From positions 3,844,001 through 3,908,000 of the forward strand of contig NZ_JAGKQQ010000001.1 of assembly GCF_017939745.1 (NCBI RefSeq): DNA of 64,000 nt. The letters run 5' to 3'. The stretch is from Gemmata palustris (lineage in GTDB: Bacteria; Planctomycetota; Planctomycetia; Gemmatales; Gemmataceae). The translations under genes were made by a program, and so were the position numbers. Below the pieces are notes generated by a model. The model worked only from the letters and a program-made list of their open reading frames with translations. It made no database searches and was not told where the DNA came from. Positions 18,055 through 26,435 of this stretch are shown in pieces (within the stretch, counting starts at the first letter, position 1; each line of letters begins with the position of its first letter).

Positions 18055-19035
18055 ATGCGCCGTCGCGGCTTCACACTGATCGAGTTACTCGTCGTCATCG
18101 CCATTATCGCGATCCTCATCGGGTTGCTGCTCCCCGCCGTCCAGAAGGTGCGCGACGCGGCCGCTCGGATGACGTGCAGCAACAACCTGAAGCAGGTGGG
18201 GCTCGCGTCCCACAACTTCGTATCGGCCAACGGGAAGTTCCAGGACGGGGCTTGGGCCACCGGCATTGCGTACAGCAACAACGACCTGAGCCGCCTGCTC
18301 CCGTACTTCGAGCAGGACAACATCGCCAAGATCTACAACTACAACCAGCCGTGGTACGGGGACGCGGCGAACGTGACCGCCACGAGCAACCGGATCAAGT
18401 GCCTCATGTGCCCCTCGGACCCGCAGGTCGGCGGGAAGCCGGGCACCTCCGAGCCGATGGGACTCACCAGTTACCACGGGAACTCCGGGATCTGGTACGA
18501 CCGCAGCGGCAAGGACGGGATGTTCGACGACCTGCTGAACACAGGGCGCAAGATCGAGGGCGTCACCGACGGCACCAGCAACACCGCGCTCTACGCGGAA
18601 GTCACGGCCGGGTACCTGTCCGGCGGGGGCGGGGGCAAGAAGGGCGGCGACTGCTTCGAGACCTCCACTTCCCAGCCGTACCAGGCCCTCACGTGGGCCC
18701 AACTCCAGACCGCCCGGGCCGAGCTCCTGTCGCGGGACTACAAGACCGCGTCCCTCGCCGGGGGCTGGAGCCCGGCGTGGAGTTACAAGGGGTACCCGTA
18801 TGTGGAAGGGTCACCGTGGCGCACGTGGTACAACCACCTGCTCCCACCGAACTCGCCCTGCTGGCGCCCGGGCGACTGGTGGGCCATTGTGGTGCCGGCC
18901 AGCAGTTACCACACCGGCGGGGCCAATGTGTGCATGGCCGACGGCAGCGTGCGGTTCGTGCGCGACGGGGTCGATTTGGACGCGTGGATGGGGTACGGCA
19001 GCCGATCGGGTGGGGAGATCGGGAACCTCGATTGA
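18055..19035 (+). CDS. DUF1559 protein with type IV pilin-like N-terminus
   Basis: 326 aa. The N-terminus [20 protein letters not shown] is a prepilin cleavage/methylation signal (cleavage before Phe6) followed by one hydrophobic helix (8-28). The C-terminus has the family's H-X9-DG signature ([13 protein letters not shown], about residue 296-308). The [14 protein letters not shown] and WSSYHGNS-like motifs in between are typical of DUF1559 (also called SBP_bac_10). This family is hugely expanded in planctomycetes; members are probably exported surface or pseudopilin-like proteins. It is followed 45 bp downstream by a small lipoprotein, a common pairing. Confidence 0.95.
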   Translation: MRRRGFTLIELLVVIAIIAILIGLLLPAVQKVRDAAARMTCSNNLKQVGLASHNFVSANGKFQDGAWATGIAYSNNDLSRLLPYFEQDNIAKIYNYNQPWYGDAANVTATSNRIKCLMCPSDPQVGGKPGTSEPMGLTSYHGNSGIWYDRSGKDGMFDDLLNTGRKIEGVTDGTSNTALYAEVTAGYLSGGGGGKKGGDCFETSTSQPYQALTWAQLQTARAELLSRDYKTASLAGGWSPAWSYKGYPYVEGSPWRTWYNHLLPPNSPCWRPGDWWAIVVPASSYHTGGANVCMADGSVRFVRDGVDLDAWMGYGSRSGGEIGNLD

Positions 19036-19080
19036 CATCCTCCCAAATTCATCATTTTCATCCGACGGGGGCATTGATTC

Positions 19081-19245
19081 ATGAAATGGCTTGTGATCGC
19101 GGGCTCGTTGGTGGTCGCGTCCGGTTGCGGCTCCGGCCAACCGACCCAACCGAAGCTGAGCGAGACCCAGGTGAAAGAAATTATGGATCAGGGAAAGACT
19201 CAGGGTGATAAGGAGCGCGGTGGGCGCGGGGGACCGAAGAAATAG
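19081..19245 (+). CDS. small lipoprotein downstream of DUF1559 gene
   Basis: 54 aa. The signal peptide MKWLVIAGSLVVASGCGSG has a lipobox (VASGC, Cys16 predicted lipidated). The mature part is only 38 residues, charged and Gly/Lys-rich (ETQVKEIMDQGKTQGDKERG). It is 45 bp after the DUF1559 stop on the same strand, so an operon is likely. Function unknown; pairs of this kind recur beside DUF1559 genes in planctomycetes. Confidence 0.8.
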   Translation: MKWLVIAGSLVVASGCGSGQPTQPKLSETQVKEIMDQGKTQGDKERGGRGGPKK

Positions 19246-19351
19246 GCTCTCACCGGCGACGCCAACCAACGCACGGCTCCAACGGTTCGAGCCGCCAGAG
19301 CCGTGCGTTGGTCATGGGCCGAAAACGTTGCGTGCTGTCGCACGACGTTGA

Positions 19352-19657
19352 ACGCGACATCACCAGTTCCACGCCGACACACTCGACGCCATCCAGGATG
19401 GTGACGGGAAGGTGTGGGCTGCGATTAAACGGTGCGGTGAGAATCTCGGACTGGATCTGGAAACGCAGCGCCGCAAGCTGAAAAATAAAGAATGGACAGT
19501 TACGGGTGAGATGCCCGCAACTGGTCCCGACGGCAAACAGTACACCGTGTCGATGATCGATCTCGACGCGCTCCCGATGTGGCTCGCCTCGATCGACGCG
19601 CGCAAGGTGAAGCCCGAGATCCGCGAGAAGACTCACTTCCGCACCGTGATCCCGTAG
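19352..19657 (+). pseudogene. phage P22-type antirepressor N-terminal domain fragment
   Basis: The frame after the TGA at 19349 encodes HQFHADTLDAIQDGDGKVW, then AAIKRCGENLGLDLETQRRK and MIDLDALPMWLASIDARKVK, which is the P22_AR_N fold of phage antirepressors. It lacks an ATG (a GTG at 19412 is the first possible start, already inside the domain) and stops at 19657 right after the domain, so it appears truncated at both ends. A second scrap of the same domain lies at 37956-38052. Confidence 0.65.
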
Positions 19658-21018
19658 ACGCGGTTGAAACTCCAATCCTGCTCGCGCCCCGGTGGAGGGG
19701 TACCGCGGATCGTCGCCCGGTTCGCCTTCACCTCGTATACGAACGGCTTGCCCGAAACCGGGTCGATCGGGACCGGGAGCTTCACCGCGTCGAGAGTCGT
19801 CGGCAGCACTCCTCCATTTTCGGCCGCGTGCGCGCGCACGCCCTCTACCGCGGTCAATAGCGCGACGAGTTGCTCCAAGCGGACCCGTGCCAGTGTCACC
19901 TTCTGGTAGGCCGGGAGAAGGGTACCGAACGCGCCCGGGTGCTTCCGGGTACCGAAGTCCGCGGGAGTGAGCCAGAACGGGACGTTGGTCCACTTCATGT
20001 TGTCGTCGAGTTCATTTTCGTACTGCAGGAAGTCGTCCATCAGGATCACCTGGAGCGGCGACAGTTTTGCCAGGGCATCGGCCTTGTGACCGGCCCCCGT
20101 GAGCCGGGTCGTTGCGGTCGCGACCGCGTCCTTGTCTTGCGATTGCTTCGCACACCACGCACTCGGCGCGACACTCTTGCCGGCCCCCAACCCGTCGACT
20201 GTGTCGAGTACCTTGATCCGCGCTACCAACTCCGCTTCTAGAATCGGAACCGCCTTCCGCAACACTTCGTACTCCTTCCCGGTCAGCCGCCGCTCGCCCT
20301 CGTGCCCCTTGCGCAGGTCGATTAACGGGCGCGGGAGGTCGGTGAGCGCCCAGAACAGGTTCGGCGCGCCCGGCTGTTGCACGAACTCTTCAAGTTCGGT
20401 GGCCGCGATCATACCGAGCGCGATGCCGACGAGGTGGCCGATGAGCGTCGGGTGCTCGTTGAACGCGCGGGCCAGAGCGAACTGCGCCTGGAGCGTCTGA
20501 AGCGCGGCACCGAACTCCGCTCGCGCGACCTCGCCGCGCGCGCGGACCTTCATCACCACGGTGAGCATCCGCATCTGCTGGATGTCCGGGAGGAGCAGTT
20601 CCACGCCCTCGGCCCGGGCCTGGTGCGTGAGCTCCCAGTTCACCGTGTCGAGCCGGGCCGCGTAGAACGCTTGTTTGACCGCGGCCCCGCCGTAGTTCAC
20701 GAGCTCCTTTTCGGAGGCCAAATCCTTCAGTGGCGTCGTGTTCCACTTCTGCTGTTTGTCCGTCGATTCCTTGGCGTGGAACAGCTTGTTCTGTTCGAAG
20801 AAGCACTTGTAAAAGGCCTGAATCTGGTTCCCGGGTTGCAGGTCGCGCGGGTCCGGAAGGAGCCGGTGCTTGAGCGCCGGGCGCACCGGCGCGACCGCGT
20901 CCACGGTGAGCTCGACGACGTACTTGTCGCCCTTCGGTTCGATCGGCGGTTGGGCGGGCATGGCGGGCGCCCCCACGAGGACGACCGCGAGCGCAAATAG
21001 GGGCCAACGGCAACGCAT
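19633..21018 (-). CDS. secreted conserved hypothetical protein
   Basis: 461 aa. A signal peptide (MRCRWPLFALAVVLVGAPA, cleavage near Ala-Gln at 22-23) precedes a long helical protein with no membrane helices. Motifs such as ALPLFEQNKLFHAKES-like helices and the ending NRVYGITVRK place it in an uncharacterised planctomycete family of exported proteins; I cannot assign a reaction. Near residue 410-440 the pattern PIDPVSGKPFVYEVKANRA is characteristic of these proteins and of some pseudopilin-like exported domains. It follows the sigma/anti-sigma pair by 49 bp on the same strand, suggesting it is a target or sensor partner of that system. Its 3' end overlaps the antirepressor fragment by 25 bp. 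Confidence 0.8.
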   Translation of the reverse strand: MRCRWPLFALAVVLVGAPAMPAQPPIEPKGDKYVVELTVDAVAPVRPALKHRLLPDPRDLQPGNQIQAFYKCFFEQNKLFHAKESTDKQQKWNTTPLKDLASEKELVNYGGAAVKQAFYAARLDTVNWELTHQARAEGVELLLPDIQQMRMLTVVMKVRARGEVARAEFGAALQTLQAQFALARAFNEHPTLIGHLVGIALGMIAATELEEFVQQPGAPNLFWALTDLPRPLIDLRKGHEGERRLTGKEYEVLRKAVPILEAELVARIKVLDTVDGLGAGKSVAPSAWCAKQSQDKDAVATATTRLTGAGHKADALAKLSPLQVILMDDFLQYENELDDNMKWTNVPFWLTPADFGTRKHPGAFGTLLPAYQKVTLARVRLEQLVALLTAVEGVRAHAAENGGVLPTTLDAVKLPVPIDPVSGKPFVYEVKANRATIRGTPPPGREQDWSFNRVYGITVRK

Positions 21019-21067
21019 CGGATGCCTCCGGAGTAGGACCAGGGGTATAGAATCAGGGGATCAAACG

Positions 21068-21475
21068 TCAGTCGATGTCACCGCGGCGCCCGGACCGGGC
21101 CGTAAGCGGTTCGCGGGCCGGAACGAGGTTCGCGACCGGTTCCGTTTGTGGCGAGCGCTCCAGGTCCGTTGCGCGGAGCATACGGTAGCTCCACGGTTCG
21201 TCGACCGGGGCCGGAGCCGACGCCGGCGGTGCGGGGGCCTGCTCCGGGTGCGAAATTGCGGGGACCGGAACCGGGGCCGCGAGCGGCGCGCTGCGCGGGG
21301 CGAACAGGAGCGTCGCACCAAGTGCAACATTCGATACCACCAGGCCCGCGACCGCGACCTTCCATCCCCAGTGCGTGCGCGCCGACGCGCGCCCGACCGC
21401 GAACAACAGTTCGGCCGCGTCGATCGAGGGCGCGGGGGTGAACTGCGCGAGTTTGGCGATCGGGTCGGGGGTCAT
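21068..21475 (-). CDS. probable membrane-bound anti-sigma factor
   Basis: 135 aa from the ATG at 21475. A cytoplasmic N-terminus (about 35 residues) precedes one membrane helix at roughly 38-58 (WKVAVAGLVVSNVALGATLL), then a Pro/Ala-rich periplasmic tail with little predicted structure. Its start codon overlaps the stop of the ECF sigma gene (ATGA at 21472-21475), so translation is coupled. That position and topology are typical of anti-sigma factors, although no zinc-binding HxxxCxxC motif is present. An ATG three codons upstream (21484) is possible but would lengthen the overlap. Confidence 0.7.
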   Translation of the reverse strand: MTPDPIAKLAQFTPAPSIDAAELLFAVGRASARTHWGWKVAVAGLVVSNVALGATLLFAPRSAPLAAPVPVPAISHPEQAPAPPASAPAPVDEPWSYRMLRATDLERSPQTEPVANLVPAREPLTARSGRRGDID

Positions 21476-21948
21476 TTCGGGCACGTCACACCGAGCCTTT
21501 CTCGTAGGGCCACGATCCCGGCCCCGTACCGCCGGTGCGCGGTGGTGAGCGAACAGCCCGCGACCGCCGCCACCTGTTCCAGGGTCATCCCACCCCAGAG
21601 CCGCGCGACGATTACCTCGCGCAACTCGTCCGGGAGCGCGTCCAGCGCCGCGACCGCCGCTGTCGCATCTAGCCCGTCGATTTCGTGCTCCGCGAACCAG
21701 CGCTCGGGCCGCGCGGTGATGGCCTCGCGCTTAACGCGGCGCCGGTCCACGCGCCCGCGGTCGATAGCCGTGGTGCGGACCACGCGGAACAGCCACGCGA
21801 CCGGGTCGCCCGGGGGCACGGACTGGCGCACGAGCTTGCAGAACGCATCCTGGACCGCGTCCTCCGGGTCCGCGCACCACTGGCGGGCGAACAGTGCGAG
21901 CACGGCCGCGTGCGAGGCGATCAGTTCAGCGATTTGCCGGGCAGTCAT
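21472..21948 (-). CDS. ECF-type RNA polymerase sigma factor
   Basis: 158 aa. Region 2 runs from about residue 8 to 70 (CADPEDAVQDAFCKLVRQS, WLFRVVRTTAIDRGRVDRRR). Region 4 with its helix-turn-helix covers about 100-150 (LPDELREVIVARLWGGMTLE, VAAVAGCSLTTAHRRYGAGI). No C-terminal extension. The start is placed at the ATG at 21948 because region 2 begins there; the open frame continues upstream without a stop into ParB-like sequence. It is coupled by ATGA overlap to the anti-sigma candidate, with a secreted protein downstream, a typical three-gene signalling operon. Confidence 0.85.
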   Translation of the reverse strand: MTARQIAELIASHAAVLALFARQWCADPEDAVQDAFCKLVRQSVPPGDPVAWLFRVVRTTAIDRGRVDRRRVKREAITARPERWFAEHEIDGLDATAAVAALDALPDELREVIVARLWGGMTLEQVAAVAGCSLTTAHRRYGAGIVALRERLGVTCPK

Positions 21949-22455
21949 ATCAAAACGAGAGACGACACCGGGGCGCAGATTTTCCGCGCGAAACCCGAAT
22001 TCCTTCGCGGCCTTCTTGACCTTCTCGTAGGTCTTGCCGCCGATTCCCAAGGCGCCCGCCACCTTGCCACGGGTCTGACCGGTGGAACCTTCAGGCAATT
22101 TGCCTGAAGGTTTGTCCGTCCGAGTGCCCTGCCGCTTCTTTGCCTCAGGCTTCTCCAGGGCCTCGATGCGGCGCCCGAACTCAAACAGGTCATCGGGATC
22201 GAGCTCCTTCCGACACGTGTTCTCGTCGCGCTCCGTTTGAAGAGCCGCGACCGCCCTGTCGAGCGCGTCAACGATGCGGCAGGGAATCTCCGTCCAGCCC
22301 AACTTCTTGGCTGCCGTGAGGCGACGCGCGCCCGCGATTAATTCAAGCCGCGTGTTCAAGACGATCGGGTGCAACAAGCCGACCTCTTGGATCGAGGCCG
22401 CCAGGGGCAGGACGGTGCAATCCGTTGCGCAGGCGAAGTACGTTCGCGCTTGCAC
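21949..22455 (-). pseudogene. ParB-like domain remnant fused in frame to the ECF sigma gene
   Basis: About 169 codons carry a ParB/Spo0J nuclease-like core (LAASIQEVGLLHPIVLNTRL, IAGARRLTAAKKLGWTEIPC) and a later helix-turn-helix segment (TGQTRGKVAGALGIGGKTYE). The N-terminus starts mid-domain at a GTG and the C-terminal DNA-binding part is cut. The frame then reads into the sigma start without a stop, so a 327-aa ParB-sigma read-through protein is possible on paper. I regard it as a truncated mobile-type ParB gene whose remnant abuts the sigma operon and may contain its promoter. Confidence 0.6.
22086..22112. repeat. 27-nt perfect palindrome inside ParB remnant
   Basis: Thirteen bases (AACCTTCAGGCAA) are followed by one T and their exact reverse complement. 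It encodes the linker PSGKLPEG immediately before the helix-turn-helix segment TGQTRGKV. Comparable palindromes occupy the same position in the ParB debris at 25.4 and 25.7 kb. Confidence 0.85.
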
Positions 22456-22463
22456 CGGAACCC

Positions 22464-22499
22464 GGATCGGTCATGCTGGGAGTGGTTCCAGGAGGGTCT
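22464..22499 (+). repeat. conserved leader of the paralogue family, copy 1
   Basis: CCGGATCGGTCATGCTGGGAG and a following GTTCCAGG-G block are shared almost base for base with 43327-43366 upstream of the intact paralogue. It contains a good ribosome-binding site (AGGAGG) before the ATG at 22500 and an in-frame upstream ATG at 22473. Confidence 0.8.
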
Positions 22500-23160
22500 A
22501 TGACCGAAGCGGAATGGCTGGTGGGTGAGAACCTGTTCCGAATGCCGGACGCGCTCGGCGATCAGAGGGAACGGAAACTGAGGCTGGCCGGGTGCGCGGT
22601 CTGTCGCCGGTTGTGGCACCTGCTCAGCCAGTCCACAAGCCGGCACGCGGTCGATGTTGCCGAACGGCATGCCGATGGGACCGCGGACGCGCAGCAACTG
22701 ACGTCCGCCCGCAGGGGAGCGGCCCGGGCCGCCAATTGGAGCGAGGAGAACGAGGGCGAGTCCTTGTATCACGCGGCCATGTCGGTGAAATTCCTGCTCG
22801 GCCCGACCTCCCGGTCGCCGGACGGCCCGATGGATGGCCTGATGTGGGCGCTGGATGCCGCCGCCCATGCGGTCGACGTCGAGCTGCTGAGTGACCAGAA
22901 GGATGTGGGGGGCGCTCTTGCACTGCGTCTTCGGGAACCCGTTCCGCTCCGTGACGTTCTCCCCTTCGTGGCGCACTCCCACGGGGGGCGCGCTCGCGTC
23001 CCAGATGTACGAGTCCCGTGACTTCTCCGCGATGCCGATCTTGGCCGACGCGCTCCAGGACGCCGGGTGCGATAGCGCTGACGTGCTCGATCACTGCCGC
23101 GGACCGGGGCCGCACGTGCGCGGGTGCCGGGTCGTCGACCTGGTGCCCGGGAAGGAGTAG
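22500..23160 (+). pseudogene. Gemmata-type paralogue family protein, frameshifted
   Basis: The N-terminal frame encodes MTEAEWLVGENLFRM, then GCAVCRRLWHLLSQ and VDVAERHADG. Near 22915 one base of shift is needed to reach FGNPFRSVTF, ASQMYESRDFSAMPILADAL, AGCDSADVLDHCRGPGPHV and RGCRVVDLVPGKE. This is the same fold as the intact copy at 43367-44017. The family is, to my knowledge, highly amplified in Gemmata relatives and of unknown function; it carries conserved Cys/His residues in CRR and HCRGPGPHVRGC. A single-base change separates the two halves, so decay is recent or a base call is wrong. Confidence 0.75.
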
Positions 23161-23166
23161 CGGGAG

Positions 23167-23784
23167 TCACCGCCGGCCCCGGATTTCTAGCAGAATCGCA
23201 AACCGTATGAGTTCCGCGACGCTCGTGACCCGGAGCTTGCGCATGACCTTGGCCCGGTGGAACTCGATGTTCTTCTCACTCACCTGAAGTTCGCTGGCAA
23301 TATTCTTGTTTGCTTTGCCGACCGCGATCCGATCGAGTATCGCGCGCTCGCGCGGGCTGAGTGTGCCCAGCGCCTCCAATGCCGCGCTTCGTTGCGCGTG
23401 CTCGTTCCGGCGCTTCGCGTCGCGGCTCAATGCTTCCTGAACCGCGTCCAATAAGTCCTGCGCGCCGAAGGGCTTCTCGAGCACGTGGACGGCGCCCGCG
23501 CGCATGGCCCGGACCGTCGTAGTCACGTCGCCGTACCCGGTTACCAAGATGGCCGGTAGAGCTACTTCCCGCGCGCCCAAGCGGTCCAAAACGGCGAGCC
23601 CGCTGAGCCCGGGCATCCGCAGATCCAAGACGACGCACCCCGGACGTTCGGCCCCCACTTCTTGTAGGAATCGGTCCCCGCTCTCGAACTCCTGCACGGG
23701 CAGATTTACGGACCCGAGTAGCAGGGACACGGAGGTCCGGAACTCGGGGTCGTCGTCCACAATGAAGACCGTGAAAGGGATCAA
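23167..23784 (-). CDS. FixJ/TodT-type response regulator with LuxR helix-turn-helix
   Basis: 205 aa from a TTG at 23784, chosen because the receiver domain starts there (FTVFIVDDDPEF) and a GAGGTT-like site precedes it; the longer frame upstream does not look like protein. The receiver covers residues 4-120, with phospho-acceptor Asp in CVVLDLRMPGLSG and Lys in LEKPFGAQ. The LuxR-type DNA-binding domain covers about 140-200 (LSPRERAILDRIAVGKANKN, EKNIEFHRAKVMRKL). FixJ-type regulators pair with PAS-containing kinases; no dedicated kinase is adjacent. It is convergent with the broken paralogue upstream (6 bp apart). Confidence 0.85.
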   Translation of the reverse strand: MIPFTVFIVDDDPEFRTSVSLLLGSVNLPVQEFESGDRFLQEVGAERPGCVVLDLRMPGLSGLAVLDRLGAREVALPAILVTGYGDVTTTVRAMRAGAVHVLEKPFGAQDLLDAVQEALSRDAKRRNEHAQRSAALEALGTLSPRERAILDRIAVGKANKNIASELQVSEKNIEFHRAKVMRKLRVTSVAELIRFAILLEIRGRR

Positions 23785-24182
23785 GTCACGAACCTCGCGC
23801 GCCTGGACCCATTGCTCCGTTGCAGCGGGGCAAACCGCAGTTGCGTATCGAGAGCAAGGCAACGAGAGAGAACCGGCGCCTTGACGTGGATTGAGGGAAC
23901 GACCCCACATTGTGGAGCGCTTCATTTCAATCAAAAACAAGTACCGCGGCCATTTCGATCGGTATCGAACTGATTCCCAAGTTCTGAGCCGGGAGCGTCT
24001 TACCGTCGTTCTCAAACAGTGCCGGTTCTGCTGCCTTTTGCGACCGCTCCAGTCGACATGGTTTCCACCCGACGACCGGGCACAAGCGGGGACTCGGCCG
24101 ACGTCACTTCCGAAGCAACGAAATTGGCCGCGCGCGCTGGGGCGTGGACGCGCCCAGGCACGAGTGCGCCGCGAGAGTAACA
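23785..24182. other. intergenic, no gene recognised
   Basis: This is the upstream region of the FixJ-type regulator. Open frames on both strands lack protein character. Confidence 0.4.
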
Positions 24183-24395
24183 TCAACCGCGAGAGAGTAA
24201 CGTCTGTGCGGACAGCTTCGAGAGGTGAGCAATCGGGTCAGCGAAAGAAATGCAGACACCATTACTCATGATAATCGTTTGAATATCATTCGCGAGGAGT
24301 ACCTTCTCACATAGCACCCGCTTGCCGGATCCAAGGGTCAACAAGCACGGAACACCAACCTTTCGGAGTTGGTCGCGCAGTTCAAACGGATTCAC
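24183..24395 (-). CDS. small conserved-looking hypothetical protein
   Basis: 70 aa from a GTG at 24395 (MNPFELRDQLRKVGVPCLLT...). It has a helical N-terminus followed by beta-strand-like segments (VLCEKVLLANDIQTIIMS, CISFADPIAHLSKL). The N-terminus resembles a planctomycete family of small proteins beginning MxPFxxRxLL. A TTG at 24422 in the same frame would add nine residues. No function can be assigned and it stands alone. Confidence 0.5.
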   Translation of the reverse strand: MNPFELRDQLRKVGVPCLLTLGSGKRVLCEKVLLANDIQTIIMSNGVCISFADPIAHLSKLSAQTLLSRG

Positions 24396-24635
24396 AGGGC
24401 GCCTCAATTTGGGGCAAGGCAACTTGAGGCCAGGAAATATGAGAAATACGTGAGAATCGATTTGATGTCAACACGAGGCTCGAAGTTTTCAGTTGATTCT
24501 GTCGAAACGGTGATGAACGAGAGCGTGTCTCGCGAGTGAATCACTTCGCTGTCCCCTCACACCTGTAGTTTGAATGCCCGAACCCTCGTGGCCGGGCCAC
24601 CACATCCCGGCGGCTGTGGTCGGACGCAGCTTTTG

Positions 24636-25217
24636 TCACGTGCGACGGGCGCGCCGGAACAGCCCGAAGGCCGACAACCCGATACCGGCCAGAACCAGTG
24701 TGTTGGGTTCGGGCACACCCGGTGGCGCGGGGACGGGAATCCGCGTCTCGGTGACGTTCGTATCGGGCTTGCGGTCCTTGGCACGGGTGTTGTGGCCGAC
24801 GAACACCCCCTCCTCACTGGACCCGGACAGCGACGTGGCCCAGAACTCCCCCAATTGGACCCGGCCAGCAGGGATCACTGGCCCGGTGTACGTCCAAACG
24901 AGGTTCGCGACGCTGGAATCATCGGGAATGTTAATGTATGACAGTGCCGGACCGGACATGGGCGTCGAAAGCGTCCAGCCGGCCGGCGCACCCGTGGCGC
25001 CCGGAACGAGTCCGTTGAAGTCGTAGATGGTGAAGTAGTTGCCGGCCTGGAGCGCGGCCCCGCTGGGCAGGGTGACGGAATAGGTCCAGCGGAAGTGGTT
25101 CTGCTCCGGAGTGACGGTCACGGCTAACGGGAGCAGCCCCGCGCGGGCGAGGGGAGCGGTGAATGCCGCGGAAATGACCAACGCGAACCCGAGCGCCAGA
25201 GGGCGAGGGAGCAACAT
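24636..25217 (-). CDS. PEP-CTERM sorted exported protein
   Basis: 193 aa. An N-terminal signal peptide (ALGFALVISAAFTAPLARA) precedes a beta-rich body. The C-terminus is a classical PEP-CTERM sorting signal: VPEPNTLVLAGIGLSAFG then LFRRARRT, i.e. the VPEP box, a hydrophobic helix and an Arg cluster. Such proteins are processed by an exosortase and usually end up in the extracellular or envelope matrix; none of the exosortase genes lies in this window. The function of the body is unknown. A second PEP-CTERM protein sits at 38152-38772. Confidence 0.9.
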   Translation of the reverse strand: MLLPRPLALGFALVISAAFTAPLARAGLLPLAVTVTPEQNHFRWTYSVTLPSGAALQAGNYFTIYDFNGLVPGATGAPAGWTLSTPMSGPALSYINIPDDSSVANLVWTYTGPVIPAGRVQLGEFWATSLSGSSEEGVFVGHNTRAKDRKPDTNVTETRIPVPAPPGVPEPNTLVLAGIGLSAFGLFRRARRT

Positions 25218-25384
25218 ACAGTGTCTCTACTTGGGGTGAAGGTGACGAGTGTAGGCGCCAGCGCGAGTGCAAGTCAACCGCAACTTTGCGCGCCCCGGGT
25301 GCGAGCGGAAGTGCTAACCGGCCGCACGATCAGCCGCCCCGAAACGCCGATCGTTTTGCCCACCGCGTCACGGGTTTTCCCCTT

Positions 25385-25422
25385 ACTCGAAGGCTCCGGA
25401 ATTAATTCCGGAGCCTTCGAGT
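25385..25422. repeat. 38-bp perfect palindrome
   Basis: The left half ACTCGAAGGCTCCGGAATT is followed directly by its exact reverse complement. On the minus strand it encodes the linker SKAPELIPEPSS in front of KGKTRDAVG. Confidence 0.92.
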
Positions 25423-25673
25423 CGCCTCTTCGTGAAGATCCAGACGCCCGCCCGCCTCGTGCGGCCGCAGCCTTCATTCGCGCCGCTGCTTCGGCCTTTA
25501 ACTTCTCGGTGAGCTTCGTTGCGCGTGAGCCCACCATCGCCATCTGCGACTTCGTGAGTTGGCGCCGCTCCTTGTTGAGCTCGGGGGCGGCTTTGTTCAA
25601 GACACGGGAAGCACAGTCGATGGTTCGAGACCCAACCCCGGCGAGTTCCGCAATTTGATCGCGAACTTGACCG

Positions 25674-25710
25674 CTCGAAGCGGTAAGGCAAATTTGCCTT
25701 ACCCTTCGAG
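25674..25710. repeat. 37-nt near-perfect palindrome
   Basis: CTCGAAG, one extra C, then a perfect 22-bp palindrome (centre GGCAAATTTGCC), then CTTCGAG. On the minus strand it codes for the segment just before SGQVRDQIAE. Its centre resembles that of the 22086 palindrome (GGCAATTTGCC). Confidence 0.88.
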
Positions 25711-25899
25711 CCTTCGCGCGGGCTGATCCCGAGCGATTTACCTCCTCGCGCGCCTGATTCGCGTAATCGCTTTTTTGCTTCTTCGATAAGCCTTTCACGC
25801 AGGCCCTTCGCGCGCACCACGGCCAACGCCCGCTGGCTCGTGGAGAGGTCACGCCTGTTCTGCTTCGACATCACGTAGGCGATCGGGCCACCTCCAGTT

Positions 25900-26020
25900 G
25901 TGGGCTTCATGCCCACAACTGAGCGTGCGTGGGCATGAAGCCCACATACGGTGTCGGGCGGCCGATCATCTCCAAAGTCTGCGATTTCCCGTCTTCCGCA
26001 ACTGTGGGCTTCTTGCCCAC
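25900..26020. repeat. three copies of a 17-nt palindromic repeat
   Basis: GTGGGCTTCATGCCCAC occurs at 25900-25916, in inverted orientation at 25929-25945, and with one change at 26004-26020. Each copy can fold into a GTGGGC/GCCCAC hairpin. They surround the N-terminal module of the ParB debris. Confidence 0.88.
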
Positions 26021-26126
26021 CGTTGCCCGCGCCTCGTTTATCCGCTTCCGTATTCGCCGTTCCGGGTTCCGTCGCTGCCCGGAAACTCCACCGGGTACGT
26101 GCGATGGTAGAGCTTCGCCCCAATCC

Positions 26127-26375
26127 ATGAGTAACCGGACTATGAACCCGATTCCCGACCTCGAACACCTGGCGACCATCCCCACGGGCGAACGCCCGCC
26201 CCCCGAAGCGTGTTCGCCCGGCGACCTCGCCGACGAAATGGAAGGGATCGAGTACTGCGTGCTCGAGGAAACCACCGAACGGGTTCCTTATCCCGACCCC
26301 CTGATGATCGAGTGGCTGACCGCGCCCATCGTGCGACTCGGCACCGCACCCACCCGAACAACTGTGGCGCACTGA
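26127..26375 (+). CDS. small hypothetical protein, possibly phage-derived
   Basis: 82 aa from the ATG at 26127. It is acidic and Pro-rich (IPDLEHLATIPTGERPPPEA, EGIEYCVLEETTERVPYPDP) without membrane or signal segments. It lies 60 bp before the broken large gene at 26436 on the same strand, so they were probably one operon. I do not recognise a family; the codon usage matches its neighbours. Confidence 0.5.
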   Translation: MSNRTMNPIPDLEHLATIPTGERPPPEACSPGDLADEMEGIEYCVLEETTERVPYPDPLMIEWLTAPIVRLGTAPTRTTVAH

Positions 26376-26435
26376 TCCCGGCCCTCGCCCGGCGGGTAGC
26401 GTCGGCCCTGGAACCCTCCTTCGCGAGGGTTCAGA

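Larger units (their letters stand above)
25274..26110 (-). pseudogene. ParB-like mobile-element gene, frameshifted and rich in palindromes
   Basis: Pieces in different minus frames include GGGPIAYVMSKQNRRDLSTS (from about 25890), a helix-turn-helix-like GQVRDQIAELAGVGSRTIDC (about 25660) and a second one, KGKTRDAVGKTIGVSGRLI (about 25370). These match the tandem modules of planctomycete ParB-family proteins found in mobile elements. No single frame spans them and no start codon is clear. Long perfect palindromes lie directly before each helix-turn-helix module and around the N-terminal module. Confidence 0.6.
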
